This document shows, piece by piece, positions 1 to 7,426 of a stretch of 64,000 nucleotides of DNA. Under the pieces are notes generated by a model that did no database searches, was not told the origin of the DNA, and saw only the letters and a list, made by a program, of their open reading frames with translations. Within the stretch, counting starts at the first letter, position 1. Each line of letters begins with the position of its first letter. Source of the DNA: G965276765 sp965276825 (GTDB lineage Bacteria > Actinomycetota > Acidimicrobiia > Acidimicrobiales > Palsa-688); assembly GCA_965276825.1 (NCBI GenBank), contig OZ255630.1:1054001-1118000 (forward strand), given 5' to 3'. The translations under genes were made by a program, and so were the position numbers.

Positions 1-741
1 CCGGACGGGCAGGTGGCCGGCCGGGGGATCGCCACGCTGCGGGAGGCGGGCATCGCGGTCGACGTGGGCGTCGGAGCCGACGCTGCCGCGGCCAGCCTGG
101 CCCCGTACCTGACCCATCGGCGCACCGGGCGCCCCTGGGTGACGGTGAAGCTGGCCGCGACCCTCGACGGCCGGACGGCCGCGCCCGACGGCTCGAGTCG
201 GTGGATCACCGGGCCGCTGGCCCGCGTCGACGTCCACCGCCTGCGCGCCGAGTGCGACGCCATCCTCGTCGGCGCGGGGACGGTGCGGGCCGACGACCCG
301 GCGCTGACCGTCCGCGACGCCCCAGGCGGCGACCCGCTCCGGGTGGTGCTCGGGCGGGTGCCCGAAGGGGCCAGGGTCCACCCCGCGGTGGCGTGGGACG
401 GCGACCTCGGCGAGCTGCTCGACGACCTCGGCCGGCGCGGGGTGATGACCCTGCTGGTGGAGGGAGGCGCAGCCACCGCCCACGCCTTCCACGCCGCCGG
501 CCTGGTCGACCGCTGGGTGGTCTACGTGGCACCGGCGATGCTCGGCGGCGACGACGGACGCCCCCTGCTGGCCGGTCACGGGGCGCCCAGCATGGCCGAG
601 GTGTGGCGGGGACGGCTGGCGTCGGTGGAGCGCATGGGCGACGACGTGCGCATCGACGTCCTCGCCGTGAAGGCAGGCGGCACCGAGGCGGGAGCCGGGG
701 ATCTGGCCGCAGCGGGGGCTGCGGCCCTACGGTTGAGCTGA
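1..741 (+). CDS. ribD: Bifunctional riboflavin biosynthesis protein RibD, 5'-truncated by the window edge
   Basis: This is the 3' part of ribD; the reading frame is open from base 1, so the gene starts outside the window. RibD deaminates and then reduces the pyrimidine intermediate made from GTP. Only the last residues of the N-terminal deaminase domain are here (PDGQVAGRGI, then LREAGI). The C-terminal NADPH-dependent reductase follows, with VTVKLAATLDGRTA, a substrate-site SSRWITG, DAILVGAGTVRADDP and LLVEGG. Its TGA overlaps the ATG of ribE by one base, so it heads a ribD-ribE-ribBA-ribH operon. The reductase domain ends with a short Ala/Gly-rich tail. The family assignment is firm. Confidence 0.95.
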   Translation, partial: PDGQVAGRGIATLREAGIAVDVGVGADAAAASLAPYLTHRRTGRPWVTVKLAATLDGRTAAPDGSSRWITGPLARVDVHRLRAECDAILVGAGTVRADDPALTVRDAPGGDPLRVVLGRVPEGARVHPAVAWDGDLGELLDDLGRRGVMTLLVEGGAATAHAFHAAGLVDRWVVYVAPAMLGGDDGRPLLAGHGAPSMAEVWRGRLASVERMGDDVRIDVLAVKAGGTEAGAGDLAAAGAAALRLS

Positions 742-1361
742 TGTTCACCGGGATCATCGAGGAGCTCGGCCACCTCCGCCAGGCCGACACGAAGCGGGAC
801 GTGACCCGATTCGTCTTCGACGCGCCGGGCGTGAGCGACGGGGCGGGCATCGGTGACTCCATCTCGGTCAACGGCTGCTGCCTGACCGTCGTCGACCTGG
901 GGGCCGGCTGGTGGGCCGCCGACGCCGTCGCCGAAACCCTCTCGCGCACCAACCTGCGGCGCCTTTCCCCCGGGGATCCCGTCAACCTCGAACGGCCCGT
1001 GCGCCCCGAAGGACGCCTCGGCGGGCACATCGTGCAGGGCCACGTCGACGCCATCGGCACGGTCGTCGCCCCGGCCCCGGACCTGCGGGTCAGGGTCCCG
1101 GCGGGCATCGCCAGGTACCTCGTCACCAAGGGCTCGGTCACCGTCGACGGGGCCAGCCTGACCGTGGTCGACGCCACCGGCGACACCTTCTCCGTCGCCA
1201 TCATCCCGCACACCTCGGCGGTCACCACCCTCGGGACCCGTGCAGCCGGCGACGAGGTCAACCTCGAGGTCGACGTCATCGCCAAGTACGTCGAGCGGCT
1301 CCTCCTCGCAGGTGTCACGCCGCCAGCCGCAGCGGCCGTCCCGGGGGAGGCCCCATCATGA
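741..1361 (+). CDS. ribE: Riboflavin synthase alpha chain
   Basis: The predicted protein has 206 residues and converts two 6,7-dimethyl-8-ribityllumazines into riboflavin plus the pyrimidine product. It opens with the canonical MFTGIIEELG and shows the two tandem lumazine-binding barrels: ISVNGCCLTV in repeat 1 and SVTVDGASLTVV in repeat 2, with GGHIVQGHVD at the second-barrel start. The ATG at 741 is chosen because it gives the standard N terminus and overlaps the ribD stop by one base. The tail after residue 190 is Ala/Pro-rich and probably not conserved. Length is typical for the family. Confidence 0.96.
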   Translation: MFTGIIEELGHLRQADTKRDVTRFVFDAPGVSDGAGIGDSISVNGCCLTVVDLGAGWWAADAVAETLSRTNLRRLSPGDPVNLERPVRPEGRLGGHIVQGHVDAIGTVVAPAPDLRVRVPAGIARYLVTKGSVTVDGASLTVVDATGDTFSVAIIPHTSAVTTLGTRAAGDEVNLEVDVIAKYVERLLLAGVTPPAAAAVPGEAPS

Positions 1362-1374
1362 ACGCAGGGTCCAG

Positions 1375-2625
1375 ATGAACGTCGCGTCCGTACCCGATGC
1401 CATCGACGCGGTGCGCCGGGGCGAGATCGTGGTCGTCGTCGACGACGAGGACCGCGAGAACGAGGGCGACCTGATCGTCGCCACCACCCATGCCACCCCG
1501 GAGGTCATGGCCTTCTTCGTGCGCCACACCAGCGGGCTCATCTGCGCGGCGGTGACCGGCGGGCGCGCCGACGAGCTCGAGCTGCCGCTGATGGTCGCCC
1601 GCAACACCGAGTCCCAGCGCACCGCGTTCACCGTCACCGTCGACGCCGTGGCCGGCACCACCACCGGGATCTCCGCCGAGGACCGCTCGGCGACGGCCGC
1701 GGCCCTCGTCGACCCGGCGACCAGGGCGGGCGACCTGGCCAGACCCGGCCATCTGCACGTGCTGCGGGCCAGGGAGGGCGGCGTGCTCAAGCGGGCCGGC
1801 CACACCGAGGCGGCCGTCGACCTGGCCCGCCTGGCCGGGCTGCCCGCGTCGGGGGTGCTCTGCGAGGTGGTCAGCGCCGACCGCCTCACCATGGCCCGGC
1901 GTCCCGAGCTCGAGGCCTTCGCCGCCGAGCACGGCCTGGCGGTCGTGACCATCGCCGACATCGTCCGGCACCGCCGACGGTCCGAGCGGTTGGTGCGCCG
2001 CATCGCCACGGCCAGGATCCCCACCGAGTTCGGCGAGTTCCACTGCTTCGCCTACGAGAGCGAGCTCGACGACGACAACACCCACCTGGCGCTGGTCATG
2101 GGCGAGCCGGCCGCCGAGGAGGCCGTGCTGGTCCGGGTGCACAGCGAGTGCCTGACGGGGGACGTGTTCGGCTCCCGGCGCTGCGACTGCGGCAACCAGC
2201 TGCGCGAGGCCATGCGCCGCATCGCCGCCGAGGGCGTCGGGGTGATCGTCTACCTGCGCGGTCACGAGGGCCGCGGCATCGGCATCGCCAACAAGCTCGA
2301 CGCCTACCAGCTCCAGGACTGCGGGTTCGACACCGTCGAGGCCAACGTGGCCCTCGGCCTCCCCGTCGACAGCCGGGAGTACGGGATCGGCGCCCAGATC
2401 CTCGTCGATCTCGGCGTCGGAGCGATGCGCCTGCTCACCAACAACCCGGCCAAGCGGGGCGGCCTCGAAGGCTTCGGGCTCGAGATCGTCGAGCGGATAC
2501 CGCTCGTCACCGAGTCCAACGAGGAGAGCATCCGCTACCTGCGAACCAAGCAGGAGCGCATGGGCCACCTCTTCGACGAGCCGGCCGGCGAGGAGCACGG
2601 AGAGGGCGCCAGCCATGCCGGGTGA
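1375..2625 (+). CDS. ribBA: Bifunctional DHBP synthase / GTP cyclohydrolase II
   Basis: The predicted protein has 416 residues. The N-terminal half is 3,4-dihydroxy-2-butanone-4-phosphate synthase, with the acidic metal-binding loop DDEDRENEGD, the substrate segment TTGISAEDR and the RAGHTEA motif. The C-terminal half is GTP cyclohydrolase II, with a zinc-site cysteine series in HSECLTGDVFGSRRCDCGNQ and the catalytic-loop RGHEGRGIGI. It supplies both precursors of the pathway. The ATG at 1375 lies 13 bases after ribE and gives the standard start; an ATG at 1358 is in another frame and closes quickly. The 3' end overlaps ribH by 11 bases, suggesting coupled translation. Confidence 0.96.
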   Translation: MNVASVPDAIDAVRRGEIVVVVDDEDRENEGDLIVATTHATPEVMAFFVRHTSGLICAAVTGGRADELELPLMVARNTESQRTAFTVTVDAVAGTTTGISAEDRSATAAALVDPATRAGDLARPGHLHVLRAREGGVLKRAGHTEAAVDLARLAGLPASGVLCEVVSADRLTMARRPELEAFAAEHGLAVVTIADIVRHRRRSERLVRRIATARIPTEFGEFHCFAYESELDDDNTHLALVMGEPAAEEAVLVRVHSECLTGDVFGSRRCDCGNQLREAMRRIAAEGVGVIVYLRGHEGRGIGIANKLDAYQLQDCGFDTVEANVALGLPVDSREYGIGAQILVDLGVGAMRLLTNNPAKRGGLEGFGLEIVERIPLVTESNEESIRYLRTKQERMGHLFDEPAGEEHGEGASHAG

Positions 2626-3109
2626 GCCCACCACCTACGAGGGCCACCTCGACGGCACCGGGTTGCGGGTGGCCATCGTGGCCAGCCGGTGGAACGACTT
2701 CATCGTCTGGCGCCTGCTCGACGGGGCGGTCGACCGTCTGGTGCGCCACGGCGTCGACCGCGGTGACGTGGCCGTCGCCTGGGTCCCGGGCGCGTGGGAG
2801 CTGCCGCTCGTGGCGGCCAAGCTGGCGGCCACCGGCAGGTACGACGCCATCGTCACCCTCGGCGCGGTGATCCGCGGCGCCACCGGCCACTACGACCTGG
2901 TCGCCGGGCAGGCCGCGGCGGGCGTGGCGCGGGTCGCGCTCGACACGGGTGTGCCCGTCGTGTTCGGCGTGCTCGCGACCGAGACCATCGAGCAGGCCGT
3001 CGAGCGGGCCGGCACCAAGGCCGGCAACAAGGGGGCCGAGGCCGCGGCCACGGCCATCGAGATGGCTGACCTGCTGCGCCGGCTGCCCGGGCGCGACACC
3101 CCCGCCTGA
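2615..3109 (+). CDS. ribH: 6,7-dimethyl-8-ribityllumazine synthase
   Basis: The predicted protein has 164 residues and condenses the ribityl-pyrimidine with DHBP to give lumazine, the substrate of RibE. Recognisable segments are VAIVASRWNDFI near the N terminus, the PGAWELP loop, LGAVIRGATGHYD with the catalytic histidine, and ETIEQAVERAGTKAGNKG, all in family order. The ATG at 2615 overlaps the end of ribBA. It is the last riboflavin gene; hisG starts only three bases after its stop codon. Confidence 0.96.
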   Translation: MPGEPTTYEGHLDGTGLRVAIVASRWNDFIVWRLLDGAVDRLVRHGVDRGDVAVAWVPGAWELPLVAAKLAATGRYDAIVTLGAVIRGATGHYDLVAGQAAAGVARVALDTGVPVVFGVLATETIEQAVERAGTKAGNKGAEAAATAIEMADLLRRLPGRDTPA

Positions 3110-3112
3110 CCG

Positions 3113-3988
3113 GTGCTCCGACTGGTCCTGCCCAAGGGCTCCCTCGAGCGCGCCACCCTCGACCTGTTCGAGGCGGCCGACCTGGCCGTGGCCCGCAGCT
3201 CGTCGGTCGACTACCGGGCGACCGTCGACGACCCCCGCATCGACGAGGTCAGGATCCTGCGCCCCCAGGAGATCCCCCGCTACGTCGCCGAGGGCCTCTT
3301 CGACCTCGGCATCACCGGGCGCGACTGGATCGAGGAGACGGCCAGCGACGTGGCCAGCCTCGGCGAGCTGCGCTACTCCAAGACCACCACCCGGCCGATC
3401 CGCGTGGTGCTGGCCGTGGCCGACGACGCCCCCTGGCGGGCCGTGCGAGAGCTGCCCGCCGGGGTCCGGGTCTCGACCGAGTACCCGGCGCTGGCCGCCA
3501 GGTTCCTGGCGGAGCACGGCGTCGACGCCGACGTGCGCCTCTCCTACGGGGCCACCGAGGCCAAGATCCCCGAGATCGCCGACGCGGTGGTCGAGATCAC
3601 CGAGACGGGCAGGGCGCTGCGCGCCGCCGGACTGCGCATCCTCGACACCGTGCTCACCTCCTACACCGAGCTGATCGCCAACCGGGCCAGCTTCGCCGAC
3701 GAGACCAAGCGCCACGCCATGGAGCAGCTCAACAGCCTCCTGCAGGGCACCCTCGTCGCCCGCACCCGGGTGCTGGTCAAGCTCAACGTGGCCGAGACCC
3801 ACCTCGACGGGATCATCGGGCTGCTGCCGGCCATGAAGTCGCCGACGGTCTCCAAGCTGTTCGGCGCAGCGGACTACGCCGTCGAGGCGGTCGTGCCCAA
3901 GCACGCCATCAACGTCCTCATCCCGGCCCTCAAGGACCGCGGCGCGACCGACATCATCGAGCTCCCCATCGCCAAGGTCATCCCCTGA
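3113..3988 (+). CDS. hisG: ATP phosphoribosyltransferase, long (regulated) form
   Basis: The predicted protein has 291 residues and catalyses the first step of histidine synthesis, ATP plus PRPP to phosphoribosyl-ATP. The start is GTG at 3113 (LRLVLPKGSLERATL). FDLGITGRDWIEE and LSYGATEAKIPEIADAVVEI mark the catalytic domain. From about residue 215 a HisG C-terminal domain follows (VLVKLNV to IIGLLPAMKSPTVSKLF), the part that binds histidine for feedback inhibition in the long form, so no separate hisZ is expected. No other his gene is in the window. Its position three bases behind ribH suggests co-transcription with the riboflavin operon. Confidence 0.95.
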   Translation: MLRLVLPKGSLERATLDLFEAADLAVARSSSVDYRATVDDPRIDEVRILRPQEIPRYVAEGLFDLGITGRDWIEETASDVASLGELRYSKTTTRPIRVVLAVADDAPWRAVRELPAGVRVSTEYPALAARFLAEHGVDADVRLSYGATEAKIPEIADAVVEITETGRALRAAGLRILDTVLTSYTELIANRASFADETKRHAMEQLNSLLQGTLVARTRVLVKLNVAETHLDGIIGLLPAMKSPTVSKLFGAADYAVEAVVPKHAINVLIPALKDRGATDIIELPIAKVIP

Positions 3989-4218
3989 GCAGGCCGGCCG
4001 CCGCCACCGGAACGGTCGAGGCGTTCGACGTGGCCGTGGGCCTCGGCGTGGTGCGCACGGCCGACGGCGCCGCCGTCGGCTTCCACTGCACCCAGATCGC
4101 CGGCGGCCGCCGCGACATCCCGCTCGGCACGGCGGTCAGGTTCACCGTCGTCGCCGGCCGCGGCGGCCGGTGGGAGGCCGCGGCGGTCACCCCGATCGAT
4201 CCCACCCCCTCACCGTGA
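3985..4218 (+). CDS. Small cold-shock-domain-like protein, probable CTG start
   Basis: The open frame continues upstream of the first conventional start (GTG at 4030) through ATGTVEAFDVAVGLGVVR. Together with AVGFHCTQIAGG, DIPLGTAVRFTVV and GRWEAAAV this resembles the small OB-fold or cold-shock-like proteins of actinobacteria (TGTVxxFD, then GFHCT). Starting at 4030 would remove the first beta strand. The nearest upstream option is CTG at 3985, which forms a CTGA overlap with the hisG stop, giving about 77 residues. The same CTGA arrangement occurs before tlyA. Function is unknown, with nucleic-acid binding a guess from the fold; its TGA overlaps the GTG of the next gene. Confidence 0.65.
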   Translation: MSRPAAATGTVEAFDVAVGLGVVRTADGAAVGFHCTQIAGGRRDIPLGTAVRFTVVAGRGGRWEAAAVTPIDPTPSP

Positions 4219-5897
4219 GCCCGCCACCCGGGCGCGCCGGGACGCCGATCGGGCGGCGGCGCTTCCTCGGCCTCGCCGCCACCGCGGGGCTCGGCCTGGC
4301 GGCGGGGGCGTGCGGCTCTTCGCCGTCGCCTGGCCGCGCCGGTGCCGCGCCCCCGACCTCGGCGACCCCACCCGGCCCTCCGCCACCAGCCCCCCCGCCA
4401 CCAGCCCCCCCGGCGACGATCGCGCCGGCGACGACCGCGCCAGCGACGACGACCGCGCCGGCCGACGCGGCCGCCTGGGCCCGGCTGGCCGCCAGCCTGC
4501 GGGGCCGCCTGGTGCGACCCGGCGACGGCTCGTACCGCGACGACGTCCGCCTGTACGACTTCCGCTACGACTCGATGCGCCCCGCGGGGATCGCCTACTG
4601 CGCGACCTCCGACGACGTGGCCCGCTGCGTGGCCTTCGCCCGCGACCACGGCCTGACCCCGACGCCGCGCGCCGGTGGCCACAGCTACGCCGGCTACTCG
4701 CTGTCGCCCGGTCTGGTCGTCGACGTCACCCCGATGGCCGGCGTCACCCCCACCCCGGCGAGGGGGAGGGCGGCCATCGGTGCCGGCGCCCGGCTCGTCG
4801 ACGTCTACTCCGGGCTCAACGCCGCCGGGGTGTCCGTCCCGGCCGGGTCGTGCCCGACCGTCGGCCTGAGCGGCCTGGCCCTCGGCGGCGGCATCGGCGT
4901 GGTCTGCCGGGCCCACGGCCTCACGTCGGACTCGGTGCTCTCGGCGACGGTCGTCACCGCCGACAGCCGCACCGTCACCGCGTCGGCCACCTCCAACCCC
5001 GATCTGTACTGGGCGCTGCGCGGCGGGGGCGGCGGCAACTTCGGCGTGGTCACCTCGTGGGAGATGGCCACGTTCCCGACCACCACCGCCGTGCTCAGCT
5101 TCCTGACCTGGCCGTGGGCGGCGGCGGGCGAGGTGCTCGCCGCCTGGCAGGCGTGGACCGCCGCCGCCCCCGACCGGCTGTGGTCCAACCTGGTCATGCA
5201 GGCCCTGCCGTCCCGCTCCGAGCCGTCCCTCCAGGTCGGCGTGGTCGACCTCGGCACCACCGCCGACTCGGCCGCTCTGGTGGGACGGCTCACCGCCGCG
5301 GCGGGCCCACCCGCCACCTCGTCGTCCGCCGATGTGCCCTTCGCCCACGCCATGTTCGTCGAGGCCGGCTGCGCCGCCCTGTCCGAGGACCAGTGCCACC
5401 TGCCCTCCCAGGCGCAAGGCGGCACGCTCGCCCGGGCTCCGAGCGTGGCCAAGTCGGCGTTGCTGGTCGACCCCCTCGACGCCGCGGGGGTCTCGGTGGT
5501 GGTCGACGCAGTCGCCGCCCGCCAGCACGCCGGCGTGGAGGGGGCGGCCGGCTTCGACGCCCTCGGCGGGGCCACGAGCCGGCCTGCGCCCGACGCCACC
5601 GCGTGGGTGCACCGCGACGCGCGCTGGTCGTTGCAGTACTCGGTGCCCCTCACCGAGGGCGCGCCGCCATCGGCGCTCGCCGGCGACCACGCCTGGCTGG
5701 CCACGCTGGCCGCCGACCTGGCCCCCCACGTCAGCGGGCAGGCGTACCAGAACTACATCGACCCCTCCCTCGCCGACTGGGAGCAGGCGTACTACGGCGC
5801 CAACCTGGGCCGCCTGGCCGCGGCCCGCCGGCGCTGGGATCCCGACGCCACCTTTCGCTTCTCCCAGGCCGTGCCGCTGCGCCCCGCCTCCGGCTGA
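4215..5897 (+). CDS. Tat-exported FAD-linked oxidase of the berberine bridge enzyme type
   Basis: The GTG start at 4215 overlaps the previous stop and gives 560 residues. The N terminus has a twin-arginine motif (GRRRFLG) followed by a hydrophobic stretch ending in LAAGACGSS, a lipobox, so it is probably a Tat-exported lipoprotein. A Pro/Ala/Thr-rich linker precedes an FAD_binding_4 domain. AGGHSYAGYS supplies the histidine, and GSCPTVGLSGLALGGG the cysteine, that carry bicovalent FAD in this family. The C-terminal YQNYIDPSLADWEQAYYG and RWDPDATFRF are the BBE domain. The substrate is not evident; family members oxidise alcohols, sugars or alkaloids using O2. Confidence 0.88.
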   Translation: MSPPPGRAGTPIGRRRFLGLAATAGLGLAAGACGSSPSPGRAGAAPPTSATPPGPPPPAPPPPAPPATIAPATTAPATTTAPADAAAWARLAASLRGRLVRPGDGSYRDDVRLYDFRYDSMRPAGIAYCATSDDVARCVAFARDHGLTPTPRAGGHSYAGYSLSPGLVVDVTPMAGVTPTPARGRAAIGAGARLVDVYSGLNAAGVSVPAGSCPTVGLSGLALGGGIGVVCRAHGLTSDSVLSATVVTADSRTVTASATSNPDLYWALRGGGGGNFGVVTSWEMATFPTTTAVLSFLTWPWAAAGEVLAAWQAWTAAAPDRLWSNLVMQALPSRSEPSLQVGVVDLGTTADSAALVGRLTAAAGPPATSSSADVPFAHAMFVEAGCAALSEDQCHLPSQAQGGTLARAPSVAKSALLVDPLDAAGVSVVVDAVAARQHAGVEGAAGFDALGGATSRPAPDATAWVHRDARWSLQYSVPLTEGAPPSALAGDHAWLATLAADLAPHVSGQAYQNYIDPSLADWEQAYYGANLGRLAAARRRWDPDATFRFSQAVPLRPASG

Positions 5898-5925
5898 AGA
5901 GGCCGTGAAGCGGGGGTCACGGAGC

Positions 5926-5956
5926 GGAGGGGAGGGGAGGGGAGGGGAGGGGAGGG
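5926..5956 (+). repeat. GGGGA pentanucleotide tandem repeat
   Basis: About six copies of GGAGG/GGGGA lie head to tail in the short gap between two convergent genes. Runs of four G separated by single A could form a G-quadruplex on the + strand. The repeat ends four bases before the stop codon of the SDR gene on the opposite strand. Confidence 0.9.
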
Positions 5957-5960
5957 CCTG

Positions 5961-6722
5961 CTACCTGAGGTAGGAGGCGCCGTTGAGGTCGAGCACGGCG
6001 CCACTGGCCCAGCGGGCCTCGGGCGAGGCCAGCCAGAGCACCGCGGCGGCGACCTCCTCGGGCTCGGCCACCCGACCCCACGGGCTCTGAGCACGGATGC
6101 CGTCGCCCCTCGACCCGGCCAGCACCCCGGCGGCCATCTCCGTGCGCACGAAGCCGGGCGCCACCGCCGCGCAGGTGATGCCGCGAGGGGCCAGAGCCAC
6201 GGCCAGCGACTGGGTCAGGGCGTGCACCGCCGCCTTGCTGGCTCCGTAGGCGGGAGCGGTCGGCTCGCCGCGGTAGGCGCCGCGGGAGCCGACGGTGACC
6301 AGGCAGCCGCCGGCCGGGCCCTCCCGGCGACCGAGCAGGTGGTCGACCACGCACCAGGCGACGGCCGCAGGCCCGATGACGTTGACGTCGAGGGTCCGCC
6401 GCCAGGTGGCCTGCCAGCCGGCGAGGTCGGTGGCGTCGATCGGACCCTCCTCGTAGATCGCCGCGTTGTTGACCACCACGTCGACCCCACCGAGGGCGGC
6501 GACGGCCTCGCCGACCACCCTGGCGGCCCCGTCCGGATCGCCCAGATCGCCGAGCACCACCGCGTGGCCGTGACCGGGGAGGGAGGCCGCGACCGCTTCG
6601 GCGTCGGCCGCCGCGGCCCGGCAGTGCAGGGCGACGGTGTCGCCGGCGCCGGCGAAGGCCAGGGCGATGGAGGCGCCGATCCCCCGGGAGGCACCCGTGA
6701 CGAGAACACGACGGTGGGTCAT
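5961..6722 (-). CDS. Short-chain dehydrogenase/reductase, FabG-like
   Basis: The predicted protein has 253 residues with a classical SDR layout: the TGASRGIG cofactor loop near residue 10, VNNAAIY, the catalytic Ser in VGSRGAY followed by the YxxxK pair in YGASK, then PGFVRTEMA and the C-terminal WASGAVLDLNG. It is an NAD(P)-dependent oxidoreductase of unknown substrate. ATG at 6722 is preferred over the in-frame GTG at 6728, because a -10-like CAGGAT (6730-6735) lies 7 bases upstream, fitting the leaderless pattern in this window. It converges with the FAD oxidase. Confidence 0.9.
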   Translation of the reverse strand: MTHRRVLVTGASRGIGASIALAFAGAGDTVALHCRAAAADAEAVAASLPGHGHAVVLGDLGDPDGAARVVGEAVAALGGVDVVVNNAAIYEEGPIDATDLAGWQATWRRTLDVNVIGPAAVAWCVVDHLLGRREGPAGGCLVTVGSRGAYRGEPTAPAYGASKAAVHALTQSLAVALAPRGITCAAVAPGFVRTEMAAGVLAGSRGDGIRAQSPWGRVAEPEEVAAAVLWLASPEARWASGAVLDLNGASYLR

Positions 6723-6808
6723 GGCCACGATCCTGGCCGCGGGTCGGCAGGTGCTGCCAGGTGGGGGTCCCGCCCCCGCGACGCAGGACGGGTCCGGAAG
6801 CGAACGTC

Positions 6809-7237
6809 CTAGCCGGGTGCGCCCTCACCATCCGCGGAGGCTGCCGCCCGGATCTGCACGAACGCCATGCGGAGCTGCCCGAGCCCCTCGACCAACTCGG
6901 CCTCGGCGGTGCCGAGCCGCCCGGCCATGCCCTCCACCAGGGCAGCGCAGGCGTCGATGGCGGTCCTGGCCTGGTCGAGCTGCGGCGGTTGGAGCGACAG
7001 GTGGAGCGCGGCCAGCTCGAACAGCCCGAAGGCGTGGTTGGCGATGACCGTCTCGACCGGCGTCGAGGCCAGCTGCTCGCGCAGCTCCTCCATCCGGGCG
7101 GCCATCTCCTCGTCGGATGGCTCCTCCCCGGCGGCCTCGTCGGAGGCGCCCGGCGACGGGGGAGGCGGCGGCGAGCTCGGGGTCGGGGCGCTGCGTCCGA
7201 CCGGTCGTTCGCCGTCGGGCGTCCAAAGCGTGCTCAT
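6809..7237 (-). CDS. DUF1844-like protein beside infC
   Basis: The predicted protein has 142 residues. A Pro/Ser-rich N terminus and an acidic stretch lead into a helical segment (VIANHAFGLFELAALHLSL, then ARTAIDACAALVEGM and LGQLRMAFVQI) that matches the DUF1844 family as I remember it. In many actinobacteria this family is a neighbour of infC, as here. Its biochemical role is unknown. It is divergent from the infC operon and its ATG lies six bases from a -10-like TAGGGT, suggesting a leaderless mRNA. A GGGGG/CCCCC hairpin near 6762-6777, downstream of its stop, may be a terminator. Confidence 0.75.
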   Translation of the reverse strand: MSTLWTPDGERPVGRSAPTPSSPPPPPSPGASDEAAGEEPSDEEMAARMEELREQLASTPVETVIANHAFGLFELAALHLSLQPPQLDQARTAIDACAALVEGMAGRLGTAEAELVEGLGQLRMAFVQIRAAASADGEGAPG

Positions 7238-7242
7238 TGCGC

Positions 7243-7249
7243 TACCCTA
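7243..7249. promoter_or_regulatory. Overlapping divergent -10 elements between the DUF1844 gene and infC
   Basis: TACCCTA reads as a -10 hexamer in both directions. On the minus strand it is TAGGGT (7249-7244) followed by six bases and the DUF1844 ATG. On the plus strand it is TACCCT (7243-7248), about 180 bases upstream of the infC start. No convincing -35 was seen. Confidence 0.45.
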
Positions 7250-7326
7250 CGGTGAAAACGAAAGACAGGAAGCGGGACCCACCGTCCCCACCCGTCCATC
7301 GGGGTGCTCCGGAGGAGGACCATCTG

Positions 7327-7374
7327 ATGCGGCGGGTCGACAGGATCCGTCGACCGGCGGGCGTCGCTTCCTGA
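7327..7374 (+). CDS. Candidate Arg-rich leader peptide upstream of infC
   Basis: A 15-codon ORF (MRRVDRIRRPAGVAS) starts eight bases after a very strong Shine-Dalgarno GGAGGAGG (7311-7318) and ends 52 bases before the proposed infC start. Five of its 15 residues are arginine. A perfect 7-bp inverted repeat, GGTCGAC / GTCGACC (7335-7341 and 7349-7355, 7-base loop), lies inside it. The frame is also open upstream to GTG at 7252, so a longer peptide is possible. An attenuator or coupling role for the infC-rpmI-rplT operon is inference. Confidence 0.4.
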   Translation: MRRVDRIRRPAGVAS

Positions 7375-7426
7375 CGTCCGCCCTCTCTGCGCTGCAGTCG
7401 GGGTCGTATCCAGGGAGTGATGTCGC

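Noticed and set aside
206..1318. Long minus-strand ORF of 370 codons opposite ribD-ribE
   Set aside because: It is a high-GC antisense shadow; its translation is Arg/Pro low-complexity and the + strand encodes well-known enzymes.
3978..5729. 583-codon minus-strand ORF opposite the FAD oxidase
   Set aside because: The Gly/Arg-rich translation has no recognisable domain and lies entirely opposite a clear gene.
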